Assembly (NCBI GenBank): GCA_036362985.1
Contig: JAYGXS010000004.1
Location: forward strand, 44,807,131-44,871,130
Direction of reading: 5' to 3'
DNA: 64,000 nt
From: Ligula intestinalis
Lineage: Eukaryota > Platyhelminthes > Cestoda > Diphyllobothriidea > Diphyllobothriidae
Shown in pieces: positions 34,216 to 47,293 of the stretch (the stretch's first letter is position 1; every line of letters begins with the position of its first letter). Below the pieces are notes generated by a model. The model made no database searches and had not been told where the DNA came from. It saw only the letters and a program-made list of their open reading frames with translations. The position numbers and the translations under genes were made by a program.

Positions 34216-37160
34216 TTTCAGTGAGTGTGTGTAGTGGTCGTGCAAGCTCTGCAAAGTGTAATATAAATCTGCGGTAGTATGATGCTAGTCCGACGAAACT
34301 CCGAACTCAAGCCTGACCTCTAGTATAATTGAGTCAGAGTGAAAAACGTTTAAGCGGGCACTGAGCAGTAAATATGGTAGACAGGGCTGATACCTGAACA
34401 GCAGGATGATTGAAATTTTGAAAAAAATTAAAGCCAGCCCCTCTCTTGCCAAAAAAGCGTGTTATATTTTAAGAAAACGCTCTGGAGCATCGATTGACTG
34501 ACGTACTGTGCAACATATGAATGAAATAAAGCAGGCTCAACGAACGAAAATTTTCAAGAAACAGAAGGTAGAGAGGGGTAACATTTAGGCGGTGCAGATT
34601 TTGGGTGGTTATAGCTTAGTTTAGTCAAGGTAGTAGGAGTGGGTTGGAGATGTAGATGTCTGAGAATGAGCCCTGCGTGTGCGTTTTCGTTGCAGAGCGA
34701 CCTTGCAGAAGGTGCGAACCAATGTTAAGGGGTCATATTGGGCCGAGGGAGGTTTAATGGTTGCACAAACCTTTTTATCCGAGAACAAGTTTGGGTTAAA
34801 TAACCATATGAGCAAAGTCTCTGTCGTCGCAAGTATCCGCTGGTGCTGAAGCTTGAACAGTCTCGCTTGGGCTTTGTGTATGAACTGGAATGCTTGGTTA
34901 AACTTTACCTGGTGACCCTTTTAAAGTAACTGAGCCATAAGTACACTAGAGATAGACGATTACCTGCCTTTAGTTAGCCAGTCAGGATAGTGTTTTCTCG
35001 TCAACCTGAAGAAGTGCAACTGCATATAACCTGCCAAATAAGAAAAAATGAACTCGTATGTGTGCATTGAAGGGGCCTGAAAGAGTGGTCTAGCCTCACT
35101 TTTAAATCGCATAAATGGAGTGCCTTAGCAGTTTAGTTTTTTCCTAGCAGGTGAGTACGTACTTGCGACGGCAGCATCCAAACGGCTAGGTAGACATTTT
35201 CTTGTCAGATCCCCTCAAAGTGACAGTGTCGGAAATATCTTCCTCTCCTCAGCCGTCAGAATGCCGATTTTGAGAAGCGATCTTCCATATATTAAATGAT
35301 AAGTTTTTTGTTATTCCAACAACTCACGGTGCTGTTTCTAAATGCCAGTTTGTTTCGCAGCTGTGTGACGTCTTCCCCCAGCTTGATTGATGAGACAGCG
35401 GGCTGAACTTAGTTTAAGATTACCGGGACAAGACTGTAGAAATATATTTAGTGCCCTTTCGACCTTTCCTTAGAAAATACACTTTTATTAATGTTTTTAG
35501 CAGGCGTTCTATTATGCACAGCGTGCGGAACAGGTGCCTTCCAGTTGACTCAGGAAGACATTAGTGAGTAGAGTTGGAGGGATTGCTTTACTCGCTATAC
35601 CACCGGTTAAATTTGCCACGAACTCTTAAGTCAAGAGTTAACGTACAGTGACGAAGCAATGCCTTTAGTTCACCGACGGGCATGCTGATTGAAAACCGTG
35701 CAAAACAATCTGATCACATAAATAATTGTAGTATTTCCATGAAAAAAAAACTAGTAAATAACTACGAACAATTACTTTTTTCCCCTAATATTTGCAATCG
35801 TCACAAAGGCCCTGAATGTTAAGGTGCTACCTAGGTTAATTAACACGACTGTTGCAGAAACCTCATTATCCTTTCTGTGAGTTCCTTGGAAACTGTAAAT
35901 TGCGGACAAATGGCGGATGCCTTATATCGGCCGCATTCGAAGGTCAAGTTAATGAACCTTTAGTAAACCACACATATAAAGGATTGCTTTTACTTTTTTC
36001 AAATATAAATCTAGAATGTAAATACCGAAATAGATAGATCCAGCATGCTCTTTAACAAAACGCCAACCGAATTTCGACTGCCTCACATTTCTGTTCAAAC
36101 GACTTTTTGCTTAATGCTGCTTACGTCGTAAACAAACTTTTAGCGTGCGTGCAATCACTCGCATGGTTGAGTAAGTCACTTTTAATTGCAATGGGTTTGT
36201 GCGGTCCTTGATCGTGCTTCCTGTGAATCAATTCAGCCAAGGAGTCTGGAAGGCTCTTTTCGCTTCACTGCATTCACCTGTTTCATGAATCATTCGCATC
36301 CAGCAGAGTCCTTTAAACTAGCTGGAAAACAGGTCTACATGTTCAAACTGCTAAACACTTTGTCCCAATGTCACAATTTTGTCCTCATCTGCAGCCAAAC
36401 AATAATCCCGGTTTTAATAATTGTTTTTGAGTGTATGTCGGTTACATAAACCTTCTACTTAGATAGTGTGGAAAGGGCTCTAGGTTTGGCATATTTTTTT
36501 ACCAGTGATTATTGTGTGGGGACTTTCAGTCACGTAATAGTAGAACAGTTGACCTTTAAAGTTTGCGTGACCGATGATATGCGCCAGATAGTAGGGAACA
36601 CATCAATAAAATTTAGAAAGCATCTAAGGAATAGTATTTTTTAATAAAAAAAATGTGAGAGTCATGTACTGTGCTGGTATGGGTCATCATGCTCTATCAA
36701 CTTACGCCAAAAAACTGTCTTTATTCTCTGTGAAGTAAAACGCAAAGCCCGAAAGTTAATTTTTCAAAGAGTATCTGAAAACCTAATTCTCCCAGGGAGA
36801 ATACTCTTTGTGGTTCGCCAAAAAAGTATTATTCTGCTAGTTTGCAGATGTCACAGATTTTATGGGTTTTAGCACACAGTTTACAAATGAACCTGCCACA
36901 TGGTACATTCTCATATATTCAGCTTTAATAATCAGATTTTGCACGAATTTCATGAAAGGAAACGTGAATTTTTATCTGCATATCGGAGTAATTGATTTTT
37001 ATAGGGGTACTGATGTGACAAATGACCATTCAGGAAGGCGTATATCAAAGAACAAATCCCTTTCCATTCTTTATGCAGGGACTAGAATATTCTGCAGAAA
37101 AGTTGAAATTTCCGTTTTTAATTGGACCCACTTTTGAAAACCATGTTGGTCTCTGTGATC
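34216..37160. other. Intergenic, no gene recognised
   Basis: AT-rich with short domain-free frames on both strands; no repeat relationship to the rest of the window was recognised. Confidence 0.45.
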
Positions 37161-37164
37161 TTCA

Positions 37165-37540
37165 AAACATTGTTAACAAAAAAAGGCTATTATACAGGCA
37201 ACACTCTGCCTAACTGAGCTACAGGGTATCCAACGGGCGCCGTGAGTTAAATCACCGAGGCCGCCGAGATTTTCATAATTGGGTCAAAGTATATCTTCAC
37301 GTCTGCCAAAACGTCGATCACTTACTTTTTGAGATTAATTATATTAAGTGCCTAGAAAACAATGCTTGGGTAGTCAGCTTACTGTTTGATAAATCGTGCA
37401 TTCCATACGTGCAGTAGGCTGGGCGGTTAAACTGACCCAGGTGTTATTAAACTCAGAGCTCCTGGTGGGGTCTCGTAGCTCAGTTGGCTGTTCACTTACA
37501 AGATGAAGTGGTCTGGAAAGCGTTTAAAATTGGACTATAT
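37165..37540. repeat. Divergent pair of tRNA-like sequences around an inverted-repeat-ended body
   Basis: Minus strand: CTGTAGCTCAGTTAGGCAGAGTG (about 37195-37222). Plus strand: GGTCTCGTAGCTCAGTTGG from 37469. Between them the body starts GGCGCCGTGAGTTAAATCAC and ends GACCCAGGTGTTATTAAACTC, inverted versions of each other. It contains TCTGCCAAAACG and GTAGTCAGCTTACTG, also seen at 48540-48690. The plus tRNA-like sequence decays after its D-arm. Confidence 0.7.
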
Positions 37541-38151
37541 TCAGAGGTTCAAAGAACCCTTGAGGCAAACCTTATAAAAATTATCGGATTGAAATCCTTA
37601 CAATATGCAAACGGATCGGTGTCATTAATTGCCGTTAACCGCTGCGTATCGCCGTAGAATTCTCATAAAAGGTAGGCTTACCCTAATGAGTTTTTTCGCA
37701 GGCACATTTAACAATTATCTAGACGCATAGGGACTTCCTCGGTCATTTTACCTAGACGAGGTTCGTATTCACTTTCCGGCTTCATTGCTGCCTGCTTGGT
37801 GGTCGACATTTGCAGCATACCCTAAGCCTATATGCCGCGGAACTCTAGCACACAGCAATCGTTTTAAAAGCGCAGGTCCATAACATTATATGGAAAACTA
37901 TACTACCGCATGAATACTGGTAACGGACGAATTTTACCGACTACAGAAACAGCAAGGAAAAAGGTTTTTAGTGGTCATGGCACTACATTTACTCGAAAGA
38001 GCATGATCACCTATACCCAATTCTTGTTGAACCTTTCCCATTGTAGGAGGGGAGAGTCCGGGTGTTTTTCACGAACTCTCCTTTCCTATGATTGGGGGGG
38101 TAAAGCCCAACCCCCATTGAAACCACATCCATATGTATTTACCCTTTCAAT

Positions 38152-38790
38152 TGCTCCTGTGGAGCAGGATATATTGGCCACACAACGAGGCATCTAGAAA
38201 AGAGAGCACATGAACACATACCGGTCTGGTTAAGTGAAGGTTCAACTAGATCGATCTTGAGTTCTATTCTTACACATCTTGGTGATACTAAGGAGGCCTT
38301 TCAGGTTATTTACTGGACACCAGCCAATTTTTCGAAAGGGCTTGCGCCAACGAGTGCTTGCAAAAGCCGAAGCGGTGGCTGTACGGTTAGCGAATCCAGT
38401 GTATTGTTGTCAGAAGACACTGACACAAGCCTTTGCACTTCCGTGGGCGACCCCGAGGAGAGATAGCGATCACAGTTCGCTCCCACCCTCCAGTGACAGT
38501 CGCTCGCTTCGTGCAAATAGCAGTAATTATCACTCCATGCATCTGACCCCTGATCAACGCTCGCAACCTAACCCAATTGCCCCTCCTCCCTCTCTCCCCC
38601 CCCCAACACACGAACCTCTACACGCCAACCTTGCCATGTGGGTGACGTGTAAACGATTAATTGTACTCAGACAACCTTTATAAACCCAGCCCAACTGCAC
38701 CATTTTCCTTAGCCCTGCAAATGTTTCGACCTGACAAAGATTTGTTGAAAACATATGTTTGCCATAACTGACCTCTCAACTTAAGCATGG
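38152..38790 (+). mobile_element. Penelope-like element 3' part: decayed GIY-YIG endonuclease and 3' UTR
   Basis: From 38152 the frame reads CSCGAGYIGHTTRHLEKR, containing the YIG half of a GIY-YIG nuclease, then EHIPVWLSEGS and EAFQVIY. A frameshift near 38340 leads to AKAEAVAVRLANPVYC. The C-rich 3' UTR and a tail around 38750 (AACATATGTTT) match, inverted, the copy at 61821-62232. No reverse transcriptase is present and no hammerhead-like terminus was found; instead three tandem hairpins follow. Confidence 0.75.
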
Positions 38791-38840
38791 GAATATTTGC
38801 AGAGCTCTTTCCATATAAATGGGTCAGGGTATTAAGCGAA

Positions 38841-38961
38841 TAATCGTCACTCGCATCTAATTTTGCGGTCAGTGGGGGAAATAGTTGTCACCCGCATGTA
38901 ATTATGCGGACAGGTAGAACCTAGTTGTCAGCCGCATTTTATTGTGCGATCGGTGGTGGCC
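38841..38961. repeat. Three tandem 40-bp repeats, each with a hairpin
   Basis: Units at 38841, 38882 and 38922 start TARTYGTCA. Each contains a short inverted repeat around an AT-rich loop: CGCA/TGCG in the first and third, CCGCAT/ATGCGG (perfect 6 bp) in the second. It lies about 50 bases after the PLE tail. The stems persist although the unit sequences differ. Confidence 0.8.
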
Positions 38962-39099
38962 GGTTTTGCTTCAACTACTCTGGAAAGGCTGCTGTCATTT
39001 ACATGCCTCCCTGAGGTCGGTACAAATCGCGTTCACTTAGACTTGCCTATTGATGCACGAGTCATTGAAATTTATAGGTTATAAAAAACACATGACCAA

Positions 39100-39960
39100 T
39101 CTTGCTTGAGGAAGAGCCAACAATGCAAATTTCTTCCCATGCAGATTGATGTCCATTTTCTAATGTGTGCATGGCGACTTCGGACAAAAAATATCACCCC
39201 TTTGCCGCTTCTTGGTTTTCGCGTAAGCGTGTGGAGGCTGATCTTCCTGTCTGTCCAGGATAAACCGCATTACAGTTGCCACAAGGGATCCTGTAAATGA
39301 CTTTTTTGTCCAATTATCAAACCCTATCCTTAAGGTGTACAAGCTGATATCGCAGAGCATTCGTTGGTTTGTGCGCCACCTGGATTTGGCGCTTCCTCAG
39401 GTGTCTTTCATCGATTTCGTACACGTTTCTAATATATGGAAGTGTTGGCTAACTTCTTGGATTAGGCCCCTTATCAGGACAGTATAGTTATTTTTCTTTT
39501 TGCTTTAATTACTATCGTCTCAAGGCACAAACTCTCTGAGGTAACCGTCTGTTGAAGACAGTTTGGACAGGTTATTGAGTTCGTCTGGGTAAAGTTCGGA
39601 GCTAGAATAAAACGTTCTTGCTCGATTAATTAAGGTGAAAATAGTTATTTGTTTATGAACAACAAGGGGTTGCTTTCGTTATGCAGGAAAACAGCCACGT
39701 GCGCTTTTTTGCAGTAAACTGATTTTTTGAATGTTCCTTCAGTATTCTGCTGTACGAGGACGTCAAAAAATAGGAGTTTACTGTCAACCTCTTTTTAGAC
39801 CGTAAAGATGATGCCTGGCATCATAGAGTTAATAGCGCTTTGTAATGTTTTTAAGCTGAGAAAAGTGTACAACAGGTGAAAAATCTCGTCTAAATCGTTC
39901 GTTTTTTGGCATCAGGGGTATGTGATGATACTTCTAAAGATGCTGCCTATGCCCATAACA
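39100..39960 (-). pseudogene. Penelope-like element (group B) RT and GIY-YIG region, decayed
   Basis: On the minus strand a damaged RT end can be traced near 39780 (MMPGIIFTV, a stop, then KLLFFDVLVQQNTEGTFKKSVYC). A linker lies near 39390 (RHLRKRQIQVAHKP). The endonuclease near 39300-39200 reads VIYRIPCGNCNAVYPGQTGR, then SASTRLRENQEAA. The YxG position is YPG. Several stops and frameshifts are present. The order and wording match the group B copy at 8070-9285. Confidence 0.72.
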
Positions 39961-40136
39961 GTTGCAACATCAACTTAGCACTTGATAAAATGTAGCTGTT
40001 AGAATTTGATATAGGCCGTTATGTTTAACTTGAAGTCAGCAGGTCAACAAAATTACCTTCTTATAGGTCACTTTCATGCCCTGTATGGACTATACAAATT
40101 TGCAAAAATTCTCATCGAAAATTTCAGACGATAAAT

Positions 40137-40177
40137 TGGCAAAAAAATGCTTGTTTTCGATAAATTCTCGTCAGGCC
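40137..40177 (-). ncRNA. Hammerhead-ribozyme-like motif, copy 2 (intact core boxes)
   Basis: Minus strand: GGC, core CTGACGA (fits CTGANGA exactly), GAATTTATC, GAAA, a weak T-rich stem III, TT as UH, then GCC. It is the only copy here with both conserved boxes unmutated, but stem III has decayed. Confidence 0.5.
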
Positions 40178-40760
40178 TTTGCATTAATAATGTAATGAAA
40201 TAAATAAACGATGTTGGTTGGTGGAAAGATGAAGTATTTTTGTTGTCACGGTCGGTGGGGAGGGGGGGAGAAGGCGGGTGGGGGATGGTTGGGGAAGGTG
40301 CGGTCAGAATATCAATCTCTAGACGGCCCGGCGTCCTAGGCTGGTGAAAAGACGTCCGTGGTGGGATTCGGGACTTGTTCCTCTCTACGGGGGCCCGTTT
40401 TAGAGGTCAGTGGTCCACCGCGTGTGGCCATGTTACCTATTTTCGCCCATGGTAACTGCGGCGCCGCGACGAACTTCTTTTGGGCACACATCACCGGTCG
40501 ACGTAGCCTGATTGCAGCTGTCTCTGCCGTCGCCAACAGACGCTGTCCGAGGAATTTCGAATAGCTCGAAGGTGCCTTGTAGATCACTCGGAAGGCCTTT
40601 CTAGCATCCACGCGGTTGTATGAGTCTACCAAAATCAAACTATATGCACCTTTACGTTGGCTCTTCCATAAGCATGTTGAAATGTGCTCTCTTACTCTTT
40701 TGGACAATCTATATAAGTGTTTCGTAACACATACTTCAGCATTATTGAAGCAGGTTTATC
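40137..40760 (-). mobile_element. Penelope-like element (group A), 3' part with hammerhead-like end
   Basis: The minus-strand frame 40336-40707 encodes the endonuclease C-terminal half (RLSKRVREH, AFRVIYKAPSSY, RLLATAETAAIRLRRP, VMCAQKKF). The GIY/YIG N-terminal half is decayed above 40707. A C-rich 3' UTR (about 40210-40335) and the hammerhead-like motif at 40137-40177 follow in the expected order. No RT is present, so it is 5'-truncated. Confidence 0.8.
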
Positions 40761-40769
40761 CAAATATTC

Positions 40770-43700
40770 GACAGATTTCGCAGTGTTAACATTTTTGAGA
40801 CAGCCCGATCATCAGTACCTGGCATGCCATTAAAATACATCTAAATGTTTGGTAATGTACCATTAACAGCGGCCGCATATTGGGAGTTGTTTCTGGTTAG
40901 AGCATCGGAATTCAAAAACTCGACTTGTTGCATTTCTGTATAAAAAAAGAGAAACGTTAGAAAGGGCAGTATAAAATCCGTTATACGTATCGGTAAACTG
41001 TGCTGTCAGGTGGCAATGTAGACTGTGCTCTACATTCTTAATTCCAAACGACGATACAAAATTTTGCAGGGGGAAATAGAAAAAAAAACAATCACGTGTT
41101 ATCCTGGAGAGATCACTTTTTACCGATAATCCCCAAAACTACCTCCTGTAATGTGAGTGTCCAGTCAGTATGTTTTACCTGAGAGAGATATTTATAACAC
41201 CTTTGCACGCCATTTAAATGAAAGTTGGTGAATAAATAAATGTTTTCATTTGTATTATCATTACAAATAAATTGAAATTTAGGAGCTAGAACAACATTTT
41301 GATATGTTGATCCTAATAGTCATAGTATAGTGACTATTGAAGTCTACAGACATTACTGTGACAACGAGGGTTCGCTTTCCGTCTGCGATTACGCCGCGTC
41401 TAGTTAAGGTATTTCGCGTGTAACGCTAACCACCAATAAGTATATTTTTCATGTTCCAGGTAGGATAACCTACGTTCACATTGCGAGACTGGTCCGTAAG
41501 TTAGATCGACGCATACTATCGCATTCGCTTAACTGTAAGGAAAATATATAATTTTCAATCAAGGCTTCAATTTTTACAAAGTTTTTGCGAAAATATTATA
41601 TTTGAATAAATTAGCTTCTGGAGGCAGTATGCAGCTTCACTGTTCATAGCATGCTTGAAAACTGCAAAAAATATGGATCGTGTATGGTGTGGACTGGCAT
41701 GTCATGCATAAAGCTTATCGTACATTAAAAGCTTATAGGATTACTTGGCACGAACCGTTGCGTGCCATTATTTGTGCAACGACCGTCAATTAACACAAAT
41801 TCCTACTCGACAGTGTAAACAAACGTTTGCAAACCCTGCAATCATAAAGGTTATTTAACCCATGAGCTACAGCATATCTCACTTTTTTGTTGTTACTTAG
41901 CCACATTCTGCCCATTGCTCCTCGCCTAATTATGTTCTCCTTAGCACCAACAGAACATGTTGTATACGCATTTGTGCTATTCAGATGGAAGTCCGCATTC
42001 TTTTAAATCGCCTATACTCAAAAATACTTGAACATCTTATGAACAGCCTACTGTGGTTATTCTAAACGCTTCTAGAAACGTGATGAACATTTTTACGGGT
42101 AAGTCTATTTTAAATTCTTTTTGCTTTTACTCACTTAGAAGATAAATAGCTGGCTTTCAAGTTGTATCCAGTCAGTTGAAATGTCATTCACTATATTTCC
42201 AAACATACACTTATGTTGCAAACAAAATTCGATCTTTTGCATCTTGAGCTACATATTGAAACATCATGAGTGGTCTTCGGACAATAAATGATGTATTGAT
42301 TTACAATGTGATTTGAAATATTTTGGCGGCAATTTTTTGATATTGGGGGAAAGTTTGCAGGGGAGGTAAGCATTGTCCTACCCTCTAAATGACAGTGTCG
42401 GACAAAATGCTTCAACACAAGCCAAATATTTCCCAAATGTACTGTCCACGCGGACCCTAAAAAGGAAGGCAAAGGATAATATAAGCTTTTCGGAACCTGC
42501 TGAGAAAAATAAGGAAGAGCAGAGCAACCAATCCTGTCTCCAAAATGACGGTCATTCCAACTGAAGGAGAAATTGATCTGAACTTTAAACTCTGCTTCAG
42601 TTGCTTCTGGCTTTGGGTTATGTGATGATCCGCATTAGGAAGTCCACAATTACGAATCTTCATTTATCTGACTTAAACACAGACTACAACACATCAGCAC
42701 GACCTTCAGGCGAGGTTTGAAGGCAAGGCGGGTAGATCGCGTCTTGTCCCATAGGGAGTCATGACTGAATGATCTTAATCCAGCTGGATTTATAGTGCTT
42801 GCAGTCACCCACACATATCCGCTTAAAGGTCATTGTGTGCACTGAGTTGGCTGCATAATGTGATATTTGGCTATTTTTTTGAAATTATTTTTTTTTCTCT
42901 GAATCCTGTGGTTGAGATAGTGTTCGACTAACCCCAATCTACTCCATTTACCTTGTTAAGTGTAGCGCTAATATATCCATTCAGCGACATTCAAATTTTA
43001 GAAGAATTTTTACTTGTTCTCTGCAAAAGGAATTTCCATTTCTGTGGGTGAATTTGCACGGCCTCCTTAAAAAGCACCTGTGCGTTGGGAAAAAATGAAA
43101 ATCTATTTCTTTGAGCGTTCGCTTTGCACTTTTTTGAGATCCGTCTTTACGTACCACAAATAACAAGAAATACATCACTAAATGTAGCCCAAATTGACCC
43201 AGTTTAAGACCAACTTCGCTTTTCAAAATCGTCGGCAGAAATCCCCGGGGACGAAAGACAATCGTAAAACCATTTCAACAGCGAATAATGTCTACACATT
43301 CCAGAAATGTTTTCCCCCTTATGTTAGCCGATACATTAAAAACCTTTTCACACGAGTTTAACAACAAACTGAATTCTATTGCTTGCGGTTGCCTTGTTAA
43401 AGCTAAAAATCTCAAGGATAGAAAGAAAAGCCAGGGACAATTTAAATCCCAGGTTTAGTCAACCGTATCCAACAGTTAGTGTAAACTATGTAACAACCGA
43501 AATCTTACGGCCAATAATAATTGTGCTGTTAGCAAAATTAGCAATTATATGGCTTTTTTGTATGTTGTTTTAGGTAAGTATTTCGCTTAAAACTGTGTAA
43601 ATTCACGATTGAATAATAAAGTTCACGTTCCAAGTCAATCAAACCTTTTGCCGGCTGTAGGATACACTGTGGAAACGCTATGGTCACCATTTCACCAACA

Positions 43701-45029
43701 AACTTGAAATATGCAAAGATGACATAGTGACACTGCTGTATGTGAGGCCTTTCATGCGCTCCCTCTGCGTACACACTCATCCACCTTATAGACCTCGCCG
43801 TTCACAGCCACAGAAACCACTACAAAAACAGGTGAAGTTGTGCCTCGATTGAGGCAGTCAGTCATACACTAGGTAACCATCTGGCAGCGGAAACGCAAAG
43901 ATTCGCGTGCACTCGTAGAACGTGGTTCACATACGACCTTGGTGTCAAGGCTTCACAAAAGCACACCTCAACAGGTGTTAGTTCCGACTGAACAAGTTTG
44001 AAATTCTCCACATCGCTTCTCCAAAAAAACTCTCGTCCGACCTGCAAAATGATTGCTTACCTTTTTCGAAGTCCGCCCTCTTCTCCCCTGGAGGGCTGGC
44101 CGCCTATGACTGACTGACTGAATACTTCCCCCCTAGGCCCCTTCGTGCAATTATCACATTTGAAACTTCCACATTTCACATTGTCGCCTTTCCCATGGAG
44201 AACAGCGCGAATTGACATGCCAGTTGACCGTTCCCCCTTCTTGGCCCAGCTGCCACGGCTACGCCGAGAACCAATTGTCCAGCCATCCCAAATCGCTGAC
44301 GTTTTCATATGGCTTCTGTTCATGACCCCCCGTTCGCGCTGGTGTTACACACCAATCCTGATGTTACGTGCATCATAGAAAAGCGGAGCCATTTCTCTCT
44401 CCCAGTAACACACACAAGGCTTCTCAGACTAGTTTCGTTCTGCATGGCGTTATTTTTGATCTTGTGTCGTTCCCTTGTATAGACTCCCTTCGCTTTTGAT
44501 TTTGTGTGTCGTTGTTGAGGGTTGTTCACAATTTATCCGCTACAATTTTTGCTTATTAGTACCGTACCACCTTGATAGTTGTTATCACTGGTTGTGGCAT
44601 ACGCGTGGCTGATAGATACAGTCAGAGAAGTCAAGAGACGAAACAACGGATCTTAGCACAACCAAAACTTACATGTCCGCGAATTGCAAGACAAGCGGTG
44701 ACTTATGGTTTACATTACTGTGCGTGCCGATATTTAGATGTGGCACATTTTGGATGGAGGCTCACGCCACTTCGGCTAGAAAGCCTGATTCGCCCGCCAT
44801 CGACACGTAGGATAAGCTAGACAGTGGTTATTGACAGAAAAAAAGAGGGAATTACTTATTGTAAGAAATCTGGCATTCCCGAAAACCTTTTATGCACCGA
44901 AAAATCTAGTTTTCAGATGCTACCACCTTAAGAAATGATTTGTTTGACCCTTTGTACAATGGTCACATTTCAGCGAACATAATTTTTGCGCAATTATCGG
45001 GCAAGCATCCGTCAGAGACAGCGAACTTG
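40770..45029. other. Intergenic, no gene recognised
   Basis: AT-rich to about 43700, then GC-richer (43750-44500) with several overlapping short frames on both strands. No protein family, RNA or known repeat end was recognised. Confidence 0.45.
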
Positions 45030-45290
45030 CGACAATAAATGACTCGAAAGCGAACTACTGAGCTATCACCGCATCAGTTACGACCCCAAGCGGTGGTTAC
45101 AGGAGATGATAATCATATTACGCATACAGATGCCGGCTATGAACTGTATGTCGCGATATCCGTGCATGTATCACTCTAATGTGTGTGTATTTTACACCAT
45201 TCTACGGTTACCTATGATTGAGGATTCCTTACGGGATCCAAAACTTCAGGGAAAAAATGCACGTTCCAGTAATCGCATCTTCTTCTTCTG
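45030..45290 (+). repeat. Solo 3' end of a group C Penelope-like element
   Basis: Blocks CACCGCATCAGT, CCCCAAGCGGT and the end (GGATTCCTTACGGGATCC hairpin, AACTTCAGGG, TTCCAGTAATCGCATCTTC) match the 3' parts at 59940-60170 and 51935-52035. No coding sequence remains. Confidence 0.6.
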
Positions 45291-45675
45291 AGGCACATTT
45301 CAATTATTCCTTTTGGATAGTATCTGCAGGGCGATGAACTACGATCAGAGACCACACACCTCGTCTTTGGCGAAAGAGTCACGTGGAATTGACCGACAGC
45401 GCGCTCGATAAATCCAGACGAGGATTCAGGCTCGTCGGCTGCTGCTTCTATGCATGTCTGCTTCAAACATATTTCTGACTTTCGGCTGATGTATTGTGGA
45501 TTCGGGATAATAGCTTTATGGCATTATAGCATTATGGAAGCCAGCCTCATTATAAATTCACATGACAATTAGCCATTCTACCCTATTTTTACATTTCCTT
45601 TCTTCCAACGAGTAAATATAAGGTAAATTTATTTAACGTTGCGAAAATCCCCATTCGATAATTCAGAAGGACAGT

Positions 45676-45717
45676 TGGCGAGCAAATGTATACTTTCGAT
45701 AAATTTTCTTTGGGCCA
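45676..45717 (-). ncRNA. Hammerhead-like motif, copy 3 (3' end of the 45.7-kb element)
   Basis: Minus strand: TGGC, CCAAAGA, AAATTTATC, GAAA, stem III GTATACATTTGC, TC, GCCA. Stem I (TGGC/GCCA) and the UC cleavage position are kept. The first core box has lost its consensus G (CCAAAGA against CTGANGA), so it is probably inactive. Confidence 0.4.
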
Positions 45718-45783
45718 TCACATTCATATGGAAGGGGAAGGAACAGGGTGACAAGCAATCAATTAATTATCGTTCGAATAAAC

Positions 45784-47265
45784 TTAGTCTTGGGAATGGG
45801 GGCTTGGGGTTTGGGTTGATAAAAAGCGGGTAATGACAGAGTAATTAGGAGAGGGAGGGAGGAAAGAACGCGTGAAAAATGCTGATAGTTCTGCGGCCGT
45901 TGGCCATGCTAGGCTTGGGGCCTGAAGAAGGTTCTTCTGCGCGCACAACACGGGCTTCATCAGGCGAATGGCCGTGGCCTCCGCTGTTTCCAGCGGCCGT
46001 TGACCCAGGGACTTCGGGTAATCTGGTGAGACCTTGTAAATCACCTTAAAGGCTTCGTTCGGGTCAACGCGGTGTCCAGAGTCCACCATATGAGCAAGAA
46101 TGGAATTGTTGATGTTTCTGACTTCGCCTTTGTTAAGCCATGCTGGCAGATGCTCCCGTATCCTCTTGGATAAGCGCCGGCTCGTGCGACCTATGTAACC
46201 TCCTCCACAGAAACAAGTAAATGAGTAAATGCACATGGAAGTGGTCTGGGCTGGCAGCTTATCCTTACCTTTGTCATGTAGGACCGTGTTTGTTGAGAAT
46301 TACACCCGAACTTTCACCGCTGGGAAGGGTCGTGATATGGCTTGGTTGAGGCGTCGGCTAAACAGTTCACTTGCTGCGTTCCCTTGAAAGGCGACTTTGA
46401 GGAAAAGAGTCTTCTTTTCCACGGCGGGTGTTAAGGGTTTGCGTTCTCTCTCCATCATGTTCTTCTGAATAAACTTGTCAGGGTACCCGTTCTCTCGAAG
46501 CAGGTCCTGGATCTGCGTGAGCTCTCTTTCGATATTATCGTCCGAGCAGATTTTACTAGCCCTTTGCGTTAAGCAGCGGACTCGATTACGCTTCTTTTGG
46601 ATGGGTACGAAGCTGTGAAAGTTCTTGTACTGTCCGGATGAGGTTTTATTTCTATAAACGCTCCTTCGGAGGCTACCATTAGGTCGTCTGCTTAGGAGAA
46701 CTTCCAAGAACGAAAGCGAACCTGCCGTTTCCATCTCCAATGTGAACTTTATGGAGGGGTGTGCTTGGTTGACAGTATTTAGAAGCAAGTCTATATTAGT
46801 GTCTGCTGGGGCGATAGCAAAGATATCATCGACATAGCGACCGTAGTGTTTAAATTTATGAATCTGATCGCTGAGTTGAGACTTCTCCAGCTTGCCCATG
46901 ACGATATTTGCTAGGAGAGGTCCAAAGGGGGAGCCCATGGCAACGCCATCTATCTGTTGACACAGTTGCTTATCAAACAGGAACTGCACATTTAATGTTC
47001 ATTTCAGTAGAATTTCCTTCAGGGCTTCTAATGGAATTCCTACTTATGTCTGATTTGCCAATAGGAAGTCGCAGATGTAATCTACTGTTTCTAGACCGGG
47101 ACGTTCGTAAATAGCGACGAGACGTCTAAGGAGAGCATCATCATGCCATTTAGGTTTATGTCCCTGATGTCGTCAATAAATGTGAACGTGCCTTGGTAGC
47201 TCCGTGGTGCTAGTTGCTGCTGCAGCGGTTTGAGTTTATCCGCTAACCACTTGGCTATCGTATGG
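45784..47265 (-). pseudogene. Penelope-like reverse transcriptase / GIY-YIG endonuclease, disabled
   Basis: Would copy element RNA at a nick made by its own endonuclease. From the N-terminal side: AKWLADKLKPLQQQL, then MMLSLDVSSLFTNVPV (first RT Asp). A frameshift follows at about 47091, then ETVDYICDFLLANQT with TAA and TGA stops. From 46989, DGVAMGSPFGPLLANIVM leads to GRYVDDIFAI (catalytic YVDD) and LEMETAGSLSFLEVLL. Another stop follows KVRV near 46300. The nuclease reads SMCIYSFTC and GYIGRTSRRLSKRIREH (GIY-YIG motifs), then DSGHRVDPNEAFKVIYKV. The RT fingers are missing. Three stops and one frameshift make it non-coding, though the domains are well preserved, so it is a fairly young insertion. 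Confidence 0.9.
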
Positions 47266-47293
47266 TATGGTATCGTATTCCATATAAATGTAA

